From positions 620,001 to 684,000 of the forward strand of contig NZ_JBJHZZ010000001.1 of assembly GCF_045310675.1 (NCBI RefSeq): DNA of 64,000 nucleotides. The letters run 5' to 3'. How positions within the stretch are numbered: the first letter of the stretch is position 1; every line of letters begins with the position of its first letter. Positions 1 through 8,347 of this stretch are shown piece by piece. The notes beneath the pieces were generated by a model that was not told the DNA's origin, ran no database searches, and was given only the letters and a program-made list of their open reading frames with translations. Position numbers and translations under genes: made by a program. Origin of the DNA: Clostridium_AT stratigraminis (GTDB lineage: Bacteria > Bacillota > Clostridia > Clostridiales > Clostridiaceae).

Positions 1-1011
1 ATAAAAGACATCTTTGATAATGGCCTCCCTGCAGATTTTAGACTAATAGGTGCAACTACAAGGAATCCAGATGAGATAGTTCCAGCCTTGAGGTCTAGAT
101 GTGTAGAAATTTTTTTTAGGGCTCTTCTTCCTGATGAAATAGAAAAGATTGCTCAAAATTCAGTGGATAAGGTTGGCCTCAAAATTGAGGAAAAAGCAAA
201 AGAGATGGTTGGAAGATATGCAAGTAATGGAAGAGATGCTCTTAATTTGATACAATTAGCCTGCGGAATAGCTATAAATGACGAGAGGACTGAAATTAAC
301 GTAGATGATGTTGAATGGGTTATTGAGAATGGTCAATATACCCCAAGGCTTGAGAAGAAGGTATATGATAAACCGCAAATAGGATTTGTAAATGGTCTTG
401 CCGTATACGGAGCAAATATGGGAACAGTAATGGAGATTGAAGCTACAGCCATGAAAAGTAAATTTAGAAAAGGTACCATAAAAATTACTGGAATTGTTGA
501 AGAAGAAGAAATAAGCGGCTTTAATAGAAAAATGGTTAGAAAGAGTATGGCAAGATGTTCTGCAGAAAATGTAATAACAGTACTAGAGAAAGTGCTGAAT
601 GTAAACTGTGAAAAATATGATATTCATGTTAATTTTCCAGGGGGATCCCCTGTGGATGGTCCATCGGCCGGTATAAGTATAAGTACAGCAATATATAGTG
701 CTATTACCGGAATTCCCGTAGATAATGAAGTAGCAATGACTGGAGAAATTTCACTTCACGGAAATGTAAGGCCTATAGGTGGAGTAAATGCCAAAATTGC
801 TGCTGCTATTAAAGCTGGAGCAAAAAAAATTATTATTCCTAAGGATAATTGGCAAGATAGCTTTGCAGCACTAGAAGGAGTAAATGTTATTGCAGTCTGT
901 AATATTAGAGAGGTTTTAGCAATAGCTTTAATAAAAGATGAGAGCAGCAGTAACTCTATAACCATAGATGGAAATAATAGTATCCTTACTGCAAAGCCCT
1001 TTGTTTCATAG
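1..1011 (+). CDS. lonB: ATP-dependent protease LonB, C-terminal part (5' end outside window)
   Basis: Open in frame from base 1, so the gene starts upstream of the window. The first residues (GATTRNPDEIVPALRSRC) are the end of the AAA+ module with sensor and arginine-finger region. A LonB-type C-terminal serine protease domain follows. The catalytic Ser lies in DGPSAG (codon 664-666) and the catalytic Lys in NAKIAA (codon 793-795), giving the Ser-Lys dyad of the Lon family. LonB degrades folded or regulatory proteins and in Bacillus is a forespore protease. Its position directly before lonA and engB is the usual order in spore-forming Firmicutes. Only about 337 residues are visible; the ATP-binding P-loop is off the left edge. 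Confidence 0.93.
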   Translation: MKDIFDNGLPADFRLIGATTRNPDEIVPALRSRCVEIFFRALLPDEIEKIAQNSVDKVGLKIEEKAKEMVGRYASNGRDALNLIQLACGIAINDERTEINVDDVEWVIENGQYTPRLEKKVYDKPQIGFVNGLAVYGANMGTVMEIEATAMKSKFRKGTIKITGIVEEEEISGFNRKMVRKSMARCSAENVITVLEKVLNVNCEKYDIHVNFPGGSPVDGPSAGISISTAIYSAITGIPVDNEVAMTGEISLHGNVRPIGGVNAKIAAAIKAGAKKIIIPKDNWQDSFAALEGVNVIAVCNIREVLAIALIKDESSSNSITIDGNNSILTAKPFVS

Positions 1012-1032
1012 ATAAATATTTAAAAAATATAA

Positions 1033-1061
1033 TTGAAAATCCCATGTTTTATGGGTATAAT
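1033..1061 (+). promoter_or_regulatory. Sigma-A type promoter of lonA
   Basis: TTGAAA (1033-1038), a 17-nt spacer and TATAAT (1056-1061). Transcription should start near 1068, just before the inverted repeat at 1073-1110, which would then lie in the lonA leader. Confidence 0.8.
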
Positions 1062-1072
1062 ATATTAAGTCT

Positions 1073-1110
1073 AGCCAAGTGTGGTTGAATAAATATCAAG
1101 ACACTTGGCT
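1073..1110 (+). promoter_or_regulatory. Perfect 10-bp inverted repeat in lonA leader
   Basis: Arms AGCCAAGTGT (1073-1082) and ACACTTGGCT (1101-1110), separated by 18 nt and placed between the promoter and the lonA start. No T-run follows, so it is not a terminator. It could be an operator or a leader hairpin. It is neither CIRCE nor a CtsR heptad. Confidence 0.5.
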
Positions 1111-1143
1111 GTCTAATCTTATTAGATAAGTGAGGGGAGTAAA

Positions 1144-3465
1144 ATGGAAAATGAAATAAAGATTCTTCCTCTAATTCCCTTAAGAGGTATTACTGTATTT
1201 CCGTATATGGTTATGCATTTTGATGTAGGCAGAGAAAAATCTATACTTGCATTAGAAGATGCAATGTTAAATAATCAGGAGATATTTTTGGTTTCTCAAA
1301 AGGATGCAAAAACAGAGGAACCTGAAGAAGCAGATATATATGAAATAGGAACTATTTGTACTATAAAACAGATATTAAAGCTTCCAGGTGATACCATAAG
1401 GGTATTAGTAGAAGGTACAAATAGAGGCAGAATAAATAAATATACAGAGTCTGACCCTTTTTTTAAAGGAGAAGTAGAGATTTTAGTAGATAAAGAATGC
1501 TCTGATGATAAAAAATGTGAGGCACTTGTTAGAAGCGTTAGGAAAGCTTTTGACGACTACATTAAGTTTTCAGGGAATATGCCTACAGAACTTTTAATAT
1601 CATTAGATGATTTGGAGATCCCAGGAAGATTAGCAGATGTTATTAGCTCCTATTTAATGCTTAAGGGTGATAAAAAACAAGAACTCTTAGATGCCTATGA
1701 TACCACTTTGCGATTAGAAAAATTGCTTCTAATTTTAAATAATGAAATTGATATTTTAAGAATTGAGAAAAAAATAGGAGTAAAGGTAAAGAGCAATATA
1801 GATAAGGGCCAAAAAGAATACTACTTAAGGGAGCAGTTAAAGGCCATTCAAGAAGAACTTGGAGAGGAAGACGAGGATAAAAAGGAAATAAATAGGTACA
1901 AAAATAGAATAAATAAGGCAAAGCTGCCAAAACCAGCAAAGGACAAGGCTCTTTATGAATTAGATAGGTTAAAGGGTAGTGGTTCTTATTCAGCTGAGGG
2001 TGGAGTTATCAAAACTTATTTAGATTGGATATTAGAACTTCCTTGGAATAATGAAACAAAAGATAACTTGGATATTAAATCAGCCAAAGAAATTCTTAAA
2101 AAGGAACATTATGGGCTCGAAGATGTAAAGGAAAGAGTTATTGAGTATCTTGCTGTTAAAAATATGAGTAACAATTTAAAAGGACCAATACTCTGTTTAG
2201 TAGGACCACCTGGAGTAGGTAAGACATCTATTGCAAAATCAATAGCACATGCTCTTAATAGAAATTTTGTTAGGATGTCCTTAGGCGGGGTTAAGGATGA
2301 AGCTGAAATTAGAGGCCACAGAAAGACATATGTAGGATCAATACCTGGACGAATTATATATGGTATGAAACAAGCAAAATCAAAGAATCCTTTATTTCTT
2401 TTAGATGAAATAGATAAGATGAGCAATGATTTTAGAGGAGATCCTGCTGATGCGCTTTTAGAAGTTTTAGATTCTGAGCAGAACAGCACTTTTAGAGATC
2501 ATTACCTTGAATTAGAATTTGATTTATCAAAGGTTTTATTTATAACAACAGCAAATAGTCTAGAGACTATTCCTAGACCACTTTTAGATAGAATGGAAAT
2601 AATAGAAGTATCAGGCTATACCTATGAAGAAAAATTTCATATAGCTAAAGAACATTTAATACCAAAACTTATAAAGGAGCATAATCTAGAAGATGGAATA
2701 CTTAATATTGTTGATAATGCTCTATATAATGTTATTGAAAACTATACAAGAGAATCAGGTGTTAGAACCTTAGAAAGGACTCTTGCAACTTTAATTAGAA
2801 AAAGTATTGCTGAAATGGTTGAAGAAAATAAAAATACTGCTAATATAACTACAACTCAAGTCAAAAAATATCTTGGTCCAGCTCGTTTTACCTATGAGAA
2901 GATTCAAAAGGATGATAAAATAGGTGTTGTTACTGGAATGGCTTGGACTGGATATGGCGGTGATACATTACCTGTAGAAGTATCAGTTATGCCAGGTAAT
3001 GGGAAATTAGAGCTTACCGGGCAACTTGGTGACGTTATGAAGGAATCAGCCAAAGCTGGGTACAGCTATGTAAGAGGAAATACAAAAAAATACGGTATTG
3101 AAGAAAGCTTTTATAAAGAGAAGGATATTCATATACATGTACCTGAAGGTGCAGTCCCTAAGGATGGACCATCAGCCGGTGTAACTATGATCACGGCTAT
3201 GATATCTGCATTAAGTCTTAAAAAAGTAAGACACAATGTAGCAATGACTGGTGAAATAACCCTTACAGGAAGGGTTCTCCCAATTGGAGGCCTTAAGGAA
3301 AAAAGCTTGGCAGCCTTTAGGGCTGGCATTGATACAGTAATTATACCTAAGGAAAATGAAAATGACTTACAGAAGATACCCAAAAGTATAAAAAATAAGT
3401 TAAAATTCATTTTAGCTGATAAAATTGATGTGGTGCTTGATAATGCACTTATAAGTGAGGAATAA
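1144..3465 (+). CDS. lonA: ATP-dependent protease La (LonA)
   Basis: 773 residues, full family length. The N-terminal substrate-binding LON domain covers about residues 5-200 and a coiled-coil linker about 200-290. The AAA+ module has Walker A GPPGVGKT at 354-361 and Walker B LFLLDEID. The C-terminal protease domain has catalytic Ser677 in KDGPSAGV and Lys720 in GGLKEK. It is a cytosolic hexameric protease that removes misfolded proteins and short-lived regulators. The start is ATG 1144 after GAGGGGAG. The gene has its own promoter at 1033-1061 plus a leader inverted repeat, and is translationally adjacent to engB, whose start lies 1 nt after its stop. Confidence 0.97.
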   Translation: MENEIKILPLIPLRGITVFPYMVMHFDVGREKSILALEDAMLNNQEIFLVSQKDAKTEEPEEADIYEIGTICTIKQILKLPGDTIRVLVEGTNRGRINKYTESDPFFKGEVEILVDKECSDDKKCEALVRSVRKAFDDYIKFSGNMPTELLISLDDLEIPGRLADVISSYLMLKGDKKQELLDAYDTTLRLEKLLLILNNEIDILRIEKKIGVKVKSNIDKGQKEYYLREQLKAIQEELGEEDEDKKEINRYKNRINKAKLPKPAKDKALYELDRLKGSGSYSAEGGVIKTYLDWILELPWNNETKDNLDIKSAKEILKKEHYGLEDVKERVIEYLAVKNMSNNLKGPILCLVGPPGVGKTSIAKSIAHALNRNFVRMSLGGVKDEAEIRGHRKTYVGSIPGRIIYGMKQAKSKNPLFLLDEIDKMSNDFRGDPADALLEVLDSEQNSTFRDHYLELEFDLSKVLFITTANSLETIPRPLLDRMEIIEVSGYTYEEKFHIAKEHLIPKLIKEHNLEDGILNIVDNALYNVIENYTRESGVRTLERTLATLIRKSIAEMVEENKNTANITTTQVKKYLGPARFTYEKIQKDDKIGVVTGMAWTGYGGDTLPVEVSVMPGNGKLELTGQLGDVMKESAKAGYSYVRGNTKKYGIEESFYKEKDIHIHVPEGAVPKDGPSAGVTMITAMISALSLKKVRHNVAMTGEITLTGRVLPIGGLKEKSLAAFRAGIDTVIIPKENENDLQKIPKSIKNKLKFILADKIDVVLDNALISEE

Positions 3466-3466
3466 T

Positions 3467-4048
3467 ATGGAGATAAAGCAGTCTGAATTTATAACTTCTG
3501 CTGTGACTAAAGTTCAATATCCCATGGATGATAAAGCTGAAATCGCCTTTGTTGGCAGATCTAATGTAGGTAAATCATCTATTATTAACAGTATTACAAA
3601 TAGAAAGAGTTTGGCCAAAGTAAGTGGAACGCCTGGAAAAACAAAGCTAATAAATTTTTTCCTTATAAATAACTCCTTTTATCTTGTGGATCTACCTGGA
3701 TATGGTTATGCAAAAGTTTCAAAAAGTGAGAAGGAAAATTGGGGCAAAATAATAGAAACTTATCTCTTAAATAGACCCCAGTTAAAGAAGGTAGTTTTGC
3801 TAGTAGATTGCCGGCATAAACCAACTAATGATGACATACTGATGTATAAATGGATAAAGCATTACGGGCATGAAACAGTTATAGTTGCTACAAAAAAGGA
3901 TAAGCTTACTAAAAATGAAGTTATTAAAAGTGAAAAATTGATTAAAGAAACCTTCGAACTTAATAAAAATGAAAGTATTATGTTCTTTTCTTCTTTAAAC
4001 AAAGAAGGAAGAGAAGAACTTATTGATACAATCTTTTCAGATCTTTAA
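3467..4048 (+). CDS. engB: Ribosome biogenesis GTP-binding protein EngB/YsxC
   Basis: 193 residues from ATG 3467; AGTGAGG just upstream, inside the end of lonA, serves as ribosome binding site. TrmE-Era-EngA-EngB-type GTPase with G1 GRSNVGKSS (residues 28-36), G2 region GTPGKT, G3 DLPGYGYA and G4 TKKDKL. It is essential for 50S subunit maturation. The lonA-engB pair is widespread in Firmicutes and the 1-nt intergenic gap implies co-transcription. A GTG 12 nt further upstream is in frame but lies inside lonA and has a worse ribosome binding site. Confidence 0.96.
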   Translation: MEIKQSEFITSAVTKVQYPMDDKAEIAFVGRSNVGKSSIINSITNRKSLAKVSGTPGKTKLINFFLINNSFYLVDLPGYGYAKVSKSEKENWGKIIETYLLNRPQLKKVVLLVDCRHKPTNDDILMYKWIKHYGHETVIVATKKDKLTKNEVIKSEKLIKETFELNKNESIMFFSSLNKEGREELIDTIFSDL

Positions 4049-4060
4049 GATAATTAAATA

Positions 4061-4095
4061 AAAAGCATTTCTAATTTTTTAGAAATGCTTTCTTT
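4061..4095 (+). terminator. Intrinsic terminator after engB
   Basis: AAAGCATTTCT / AGAAATGCTTT stem with an 8-nt T-rich loop and TCTTT tail. It closes the lonA-engB operon. It overlaps an in-frame ATG (4085) that I reject as the start of the next gene. Confidence 0.8.
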
Positions 4096-4129
4096 ACATA
4101 TATTTTTATATAAGACAAGGAGGAGGAAA

Positions 4130-4867
4130 GTGAAATATTTTGAAAATATTTTAGTATTTATTTTTTTGTACATACCGCCTTTAATATTTTTTTTAAGCTG
4201 CTCTGTAAAAAGAGGTATCAATAAATTTTTATTAACAATAGTAAGTATTGTATACCTACTTCTTTCAATAAGTACCCAGAATCTATTACCTTTCATAATT
4301 GTTATTATAAGCATAAGATATTTAAGGAAAAGTGCAAATTTCGAAGGCAATGGATCAAGATGTATTAATGAAGAAATTCATGATTACAATAGATTTAACT
4401 TCGATATTCGTAAGTTTAGTATTTTTAGGGCATTTAAATATGCAATAGAAACCTATGGGATTACTATTTTTCTTGGAATAGCTACTACTATTATTTTAAA
4501 TTACTTTAATTTAAGCTTAAAAGAACAAGAAATTGTAACGGATTTAATGAAGGTGCCTATTAGTAAATTTATATTCATGATACCAATTATGATCATCTTT
4601 GCACCTGTGGTGGAGGAATTTACTTTTAGATGGCTTTTATTTGAGAAGTTATTTAAACCTAAAATAGGCATATATTTTTCAGCAATTCTCTCAAGCTTAA
4701 TTTTTTCAATGGTACATTTTAATTTAAGATCTATGCCTGTAATGATTACTATAGGACTTATTAATTGCTACCTTATTGAAAAGAAAGGTTATTGGTACGC
4801 TGTTTTCAATCACTGTTTTTTTAATAGTATAAATACACTTTTAATGCTGCAGCAAAAAATAAGTTGA
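4130..4867 (+). CDS. CPBP family intramembrane metalloprotease
   Basis: 245 residues starting at GTG 4130, preceded by an excellent AAGGAGGA ribosome binding site at 4118-4125. Multiple membrane helices. The glutamate-rich motif EEFTFR (EExxxR), then SMVHFN and NHCFFNS, supply the Glu and His residues typical of CPBP (CAAX/Abi) glutamic proteases. Members in Firmicutes process peptides or act in bacteriocin immunity; the substrate here is unknown. The gene stands alone between two terminators. Confidence 0.85.
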   Translation: MKYFENILVFIFLYIPPLIFFLSCSVKRGINKFLLTIVSIVYLLLSISTQNLLPFIIVIISIRYLRKSANFEGNGSRCINEEIHDYNRFNFDIRKFSIFRAFKYAIETYGITIFLGIATTIILNYFNLSLKEQEIVTDLMKVPISKFIFMIPIMIIFAPVVEEFTFRWLLFEKLFKPKIGIYFSAILSSLIFSMVHFNLRSMPVMITIGLINCYLIEKKGYWYAVFNHCFFNSINTLLMLQQKIS

Positions 4868-4898
4868 GTACATTTATTTGTACTTAGCTTATTTTTTT
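4861..4898 (+). terminator. Terminator overlapping CPBP gene stop
   Basis: AAGTTGAGTAC (4861-4871) pairs over 11 bp, with two G-U pairs, to GTACTTAGCTT (4880-4890), followed by ATTTTTTT. Confidence 0.75.
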
Positions 4899-4978
4899 GT
4901 GTCAAAAAGTTATTAACAGAATAGTATATATTAGAAAACAAAAGATAGGATAATCTTCTTAAAAGGAGGAGAGAAATT

Positions 4979-5335
4979 ATGAACGCTTTATCACAAGAGC
5001 TTGCAGTTACTAGAATAACAGATGCTAATAGTGCCTTTTGTGGAGATGGAAGATCAAATAATAATATATGGATTTGGGTAATTATTTTTGTTATCTTCTT
5101 TATCTTCAATGGAGGAGACGGTTTTGGCTTTGGAGGCTCAAATAACCAATGCTGCTGCAAGAGATGTCGTCGTCGTCGCCACCACTGCCGCGATAAAAAT
5201 GAAAATGGACTTGATGGCATCTTTGGGGGGAATGGGTGGTTTATTCTAATTATCTTTGCCGTACTATTCCTATTTAATGACGGAGGAGCAAACACTAACA
5301 TTATTAATGTAGACACAGATGATGCACAAGTATAA
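4979..5335 (+). CDS. Small Gly/Asn-rich two-helix membrane protein with CCC-Arg cluster
   Basis: 118 residues, strong AAGGAGGAG ribosome binding site, own start at ATG 4979. Two hydrophobic segments (IWIWVIIFVIFFIF at about 38-51 and WFILIIFAVLFLF at about 89-101) flank a central basic Cys block (CCCKRCRRRRHHC). Short Gly-rich stretches follow each helix. I recognise no characterised family. It is the first of four tiny genes on the same strand (4979-6587), so a joint role in the envelope or spore surface is plausible but inferred. The GTCGTCGTCGTCGCC stretch coding the Arg run is unusually G+C-rich for this genome. Confidence 0.75.
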   Translation: MNALSQELAVTRITDANSAFCGDGRSNNNIWIWVIIFVIFFIFNGGDGFGFGGSNNQCCCKRCRRRRHHCRDKNENGLDGIFGGNGWFILIIFAVLFLFNDGGANTNIINVDTDDAQV

Positions 5336-5408
5336 TTATAAGCAAAAGCAGGAAAATAAAAAGCTTGGGCTGTGAAACAGCGCCCTTAATGAGAAGGAGG
5401 ATATATTA

Positions 5409-5696
5409 ATGGGTAGAAGAAAGAATGAATGTTGCGAGGAAAAAAATACATTTTTTGGAATGGGAAATTGCTGCTGTGATTTTTCAACTTTAATAATTCT
5501 TATACTGATAATTCTTCAGTTTAATAGGAGAAGAGATTGGTTTGGAGGAATTGCACCAATAGCTTCAGAAGATGATTGTGGAACCTCAAAACCACAACAG
5601 CCAATATTTGGATGCACTAGTTTAATAGACAATAGCATTCTGTTCATAATTGCACTGTTCTTCCTTTCCTGCTGCAATCCTTGCAGAAAGTTTTAA
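5409..5696 (+). CDS. Cys-rich hydrophobic small protein, paralogue 1
   Basis: 95 residues, GAAGGAGGATATATTA ribosome binding site. Layout: basic start, CCEE, then CCCDFSTLIILILIILQF (helix 1), a soluble middle, and DNSILFIIALFFLSCCNPC (helix 2) with a Cys-rich basic end. It is clearly paralogous to the product of 6348-6587 over both helices and the CCNPC tail. I recall similar clostridial proteins carrying the odd label chorion class high-cysteine protein, but no function is known to me. Cys clusters sit at the membrane face of both helices, suggesting disulphide cross-linking or metal binding (inference). Confidence 0.75.
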   Translation: MGRRKNECCEEKNTFFGMGNCCCDFSTLIILILIILQFNRRRDWFGGIAPIASEDDCGTSKPQQPIFGCTSLIDNSILFIIALFFLSCCNPCRKF

Positions 5697-5699
5697 AAA

Positions 5700-5723
5700 A
5701 TGGGGGGCTACTTAGCCCTCCAT
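5700..5723 (+). repeat. Intergenic hairpin without T-run
   Basis: ATGGGGGGCT / AGCCCTCCAT, 10 bp with one G-U, loop ACTT, in the 45-nt gap between two small genes. A near-identical stem recurs as the terminator at 6601-6630. Without a U-tract it may stabilise or process the mRNA rather than end it. Confidence 0.6.
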
Positions 5724-5741
5724 AACATAAGGGGTGATGAT

Positions 5742-6071
5742 ATGTCTAAGCAAAGAAAAAAACATAATAATACTAATAATAGTAATAATGGCTTTGATAT
5801 AAATAATTTAGATTTGAATAACATTGGGGGATTATTAAATAATATGAACCCTAATCAATTATCAGGATTACTAAACAACGTTGATATTAATCAATTAAGA
5901 AATATGTTTCAAGGATTTAACAACGGCCAGAGCGGCGGGGGAAATCCAATTGGAAACATTAGAAGCGTTGAACTTTTAAATGCAATGAAACCTTTAGTAA
6001 ATGCAGAGAGATCACAAATTATTGATTCCATTATTCAGCTTTATAATATAAGTCAGATTATGAAAAAATAG
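5742..6071 (+). CDS. Asn-rich repeat protein, function unknown
   Basis: 109 residues from ATG 5742 (ribosome binding site AAGGGGTGATGAT). An earlier in-frame ATG at 5700 lies inside a hairpin and has no ribosome binding site. After a basic Asn-rich start come imperfect 12-residue units of the type LNN-MNPNQLSGLLNN / VDINQLRNMF. A more ordinary C-terminal helical segment (VELLNAMKPLVNAERSQIIDSIIQLYNIS) follows. No signal peptide or membrane helix. It sits between the two Cys-rich paralogues, so is probably part of the same functional unit. Confidence 0.75.
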   Translation: MSKQRKKHNNTNNSNNGFDINNLDLNNIGGLLNNMNPNQLSGLLNNVDINQLRNMFQGFNNGQSGGGNPIGNIRSVELLNAMKPLVNAERSQIIDSIIQLYNISQIMKK

Positions 6072-6078
6072 AATCTTT

Positions 6079-6127
6079 AATAAGCAGCTGCTTTTTCAGA
6101 TATAAAATATACTGATAGCTGTTTATT
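6079..6127 (+). terminator. Possible terminator after Asn-rich gene
   Basis: AATAAGCAGCT (6079-6089) pairs with AGCTGTTTATT (6117-6127), one G-U, with extra TCAG/CTGA pairing inside the loop. The T-run is weak. The rest of the 6072-6347 gap is AT-rich and shows no gene. Confidence 0.4.
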
Positions 6128-6347
6128 TAAGCATAAATAAACCTAAGATAGTGTAATTAATTGTTATCTACTACGGACTAGAGTTAAATATTAACTAAAG
6201 AATCCAGTGCCCACATAGGCTACAGAAGAAATCTATATATCCCAAATAACAACAGAATTAAGCTTAAGTCAAAAACTAAATTTATTAAATTGCGTAAGTT
6301 AAAAATTAGATTACTTTAAACCATTGCCCAAGAAAGGGGGGGTTCAT

Positions 6348-6587
6348 ATGAGTAGAAAGCACAGAAACGAGTGTAGTTATGATGAAAAAGGTCTTAGCAA
6401 TTGCTGCTGCAGTTTTCCGACTTTAGTAATACTAATTCTCATACTCCTACAATTTAACGGAACAGGAGTATTTGGACTTACTGGAACTGAAGGAATAGGA
6501 AACAGAGAAGGATCTTTAGTGGATAATAGCATATTATTCATCATAGCTTTATTCTATCTTTCCTGCTGCAATCCATGCAAAAGATAG
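6348..6587 (+). CDS. Cys-rich hydrophobic small protein, paralogue 2
   Basis: 79 residues from ATG 6348 with a G7 ribosome binding site ending in TTC before the start region. An ATG 24 nt upstream lies before that site and is rejected. Same plan as the 5409-5696 product: NCCCSFPTLVILILILLQF, a short middle, DNSILFIIALFYLSCCNPCKR. The conserved helices and Cys pairs against a divergent middle indicate an old duplication. The ribosome binding site GGGGGGTTC is exactly complementary to GAACCCCCC in the candidate sRNA at 7130-7249. Confidence 0.75.
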   Translation: MSRKHRNECSYDEKGLSNCCCSFPTLVILILILLQFNGTGVFGLTGTEGIGNREGSLVDNSILFIIALFYLSCCNPCKR

Positions 6588-6600
6588 TTTAATATAAAAT

Positions 6601-6630
6601 AATGGAGGGGTAAGCCCTCCATTATTTTTA
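6601..6630. terminator. Bidirectional terminator between Cys-rich gene and bactofilin
   Basis: AATGGAGGG / CCCTCCATT stem with a 5-nt loop and ATTTTTA on the + side. It overlaps the bactofilin stop codon on the - strand. Confidence 0.75.
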
Positions 6631-6999
6631 TTCAAGGACGTCTTCGATCCTTTTACTTACAAGCATAGTACACTTGCCTTCAAAGGATCCCCCTTCCTTT
6701 ACTATTAAGTTTTTAACTGTAAGATCTCCTATTATTTTACCATTGGCTTCTAAATTTAATACGCTCTCACATATCACATTACCTTCTACTTTACCGTTTA
6801 TTAAAGCATTTTTACAAGTGATTGTGCTTTTACAATAGGAGGTTTCACCTATTATAACGTCATCCTGCCAAGATATATCACCTTCAATAAAACCGTCTAT
6901 TTTTATCAAGCCTTCCCCTTGAAGAGAGCCGATTATTTTACATCTTTCACCAATAAGTGTTTCGATTTTATTGGTATTTCTCTCCTTATCGCTAAACAT
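6628..6999 (-). CDS. Bactofilin family cytoskeletal protein
   Basis: 123 residues, ATG at 6999 after GAGGAGGAATG. The core is a right-handed beta-helix of short repeats such as GSLQGEGLIKIDGFIEGDI, NALINGKVEGNVICES and NGKIIGDLTVKNLIVKEGGSFEGKC, as in bactofilins (DUF583). Bactofilins polymerise without nucleotide and scaffold envelope or cell-shape machinery. The length matches the minimal family form. It is convergent with the Cys-rich small gene cluster and its terminator. Confidence 0.9.
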   Translation of the reverse strand: MFSDKERNTNKIETLIGERCKIIGSLQGEGLIKIDGFIEGDISWQDDVIIGETSYCKSTITCKNALINGKVEGNVICESVLNLEANGKIIGDLTVKNLIVKEGGSFEGKCTMLVSKRIEDVLE

Positions 7000-7119
7000 T
7001 ATTATACATTCCTCCTCTTAAACAATATAATATTAAAAATATATAAAACGAAGCTTAAGAACATAAAAATTTGTGTTCATATATATAAAAAATAATAAAT
7101 TTTTTATGTATAAAATCTT

Positions 7120-7249
7120 CGATGTTTGTCAATATTAATAATGTAAATGGAGATAACATCTCCAAAGCATACAATAAAATATTAATTTTAATTGTATGTT
7201 AGAACCCCCCATCCCCCTTGGGACCGTGAGTAACGGTCCCTTTTGTTTT
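7120..7249 (+). ncRNA. Candidate small RNA with terminator and C-rich loop
   Basis: The 7000-7253 gap has no gene but holds consecutive + strand structures. GGAGAT/ATCTCC lies near 7149-7163 and CATACAAT/ATTGTATG near 7168-7199. A C-rich single strand (GAACCCCCC at 7202-7210 and ATCCCCC) follows. Last comes a strong terminator, GGGACCGT/ACGGTCCC (7220-7240) with TTTTGTTTT. The T-run lies on the + strand, where there is no upstream gene to terminate. The 5' end and promoter are uncertain (TATAAA near 7109). Confidence 0.45.
7220..7249 (+). terminator. Strong orphan + strand terminator
   Basis: GGGACCGT (7220-7227), loop GAGTA, ACGGTCCC (7233-7240), then TTTTGTTTT. No annotated + strand gene precedes it within 600 nt. 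Confidence 0.8.
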
Positions 7250-7253
7250 ACTG

Positions 7254-8204
7254 TTATTGATTTAATGTTATTGCAACTATTTTAAAATAATTTGCAGCAT
7301 CTGACTTTCCCTCAGGTCTTAAGTAAACATTTAAGGTATAATTTTTTGTTTTGCCGATGCTAATATTAGAAACTGCTTTAAAATTTAGAGTCCAGATAAC
7401 ATCAGTAATTGTTCCGTTTTTATCTGATTTACTGTCTTTAAATACGCTGTTTTGGTAGGAATATGTATTTTGTTCTCCAGCTAGTCTCCCAATTACGGAA
7501 AGATCTTGTCCGGTTAGTCCAGGATAGAATATATTTGATGGACTATTAGCTTCACTCTGAGGAAGTCCTTCTATGTATTTAACAAAGGAATATATTGTAT
7601 CTCTTCCTAAAAAGTTATCATTATAATTGAATACAATATTCTCAAGTTTACCTTTATCATACATAAACATATAGCTAGACAGTTCTATTTTATTTGCACC
7701 GATTTTTCCTGTTACAAACTTTGGCGTTTTATTATTACTGCTGTCATAAAAACCAATAATGTTGTTGGAGCTACAAAAAATATCGTTGAATTTATCTCCG
7801 TTCCAGAAAAAAATATGCTGCAGCGATGTGCCCTTTTGATTAGACTGAATAAAAATTTCAGGAGTTTTATCTCTCGTAATATCCATTAGAGTTATCTTAA
7901 GAGGGTTGAATTCATCGTAAATACCTGCTGTAGCTAGCTTCTTATCCGGTTCTAAATAAAAACTTTTCTCTCCTGTATTTACTTCCAAATAATACTTGTC
8001 CTTTTCGGTTTTAATATAAAGTATATCTTTTTTACCATCACCAGTTAAATCTGCTCGTATCATCTTGTTATCACTAACAAGAGTGTTAAAGGTTTCAGTA
8101 GCTTTCTTAGTTAAAAGAAGAATGATAAATAGGATGATTAGAATTATTGATAGAATTATGTAGTAGATATGTTTTTTCTTTAGAAAAATTACCCTAAATT
8201 TCAT
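7254..8204 (-). CDS. Membrane-anchored FG-GAP/VCBS-like protein, function unknown
   Basis: 316 residues from ATG at 8204, preceded by GGAGGTGAATTAT. A GTG 15 nt upstream overlaps the ribosome binding site and is rejected. A basic start and one hydrophobic anchor (IYYIILSIILIILFIILLL, about 14-32) precede an extracellular part. That part has calcium-loop-like FG-GAP segments (DLTGDGKKDILYI, ITRDKTPEIFI), as found in beta-propeller VCBS proteins. No catalytic motif seen. Single gene with a divergent lipoprotein neighbour. Confidence 0.7.
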   Translation of the reverse strand: MKFRVIFLKKKHIYYIILSIILIILFIILLLTKKATETFNTLVSDNKMIRADLTGDGKKDILYIKTEKDKYYLEVNTGEKSFYLEPDKKLATAGIYDEFNPLKITLMDITRDKTPEIFIQSNQKGTSLQHIFFWNGDKFNDIFCSSNNIIGFYDSSNNKTPKFVTGKIGANKIELSSYMFMYDKGKLENIVFNYNDNFLGRDTIYSFVKYIEGLPQSEANSPSNIFYPGLTGQDLSVIGRLAGEQNTYSYQNSVFKDSKSDKNGTITDVIWTLNFKAVSNISIGKTKNYTLNVYLRPEGKSDAANYFKIVAITLNQ

Positions 8205-8347
8205 ATAATTCACCTCCACTTTAATTATATGAAGTAATTATATATTTAATTATTTTACATAAAATAAATTTAAGGTTTTTATATAATTTATATTAGGAGG
8301 TTAATAATCCTAAGAATTATGAGTATTTGAAAGGAGGTAAGTGAGAA

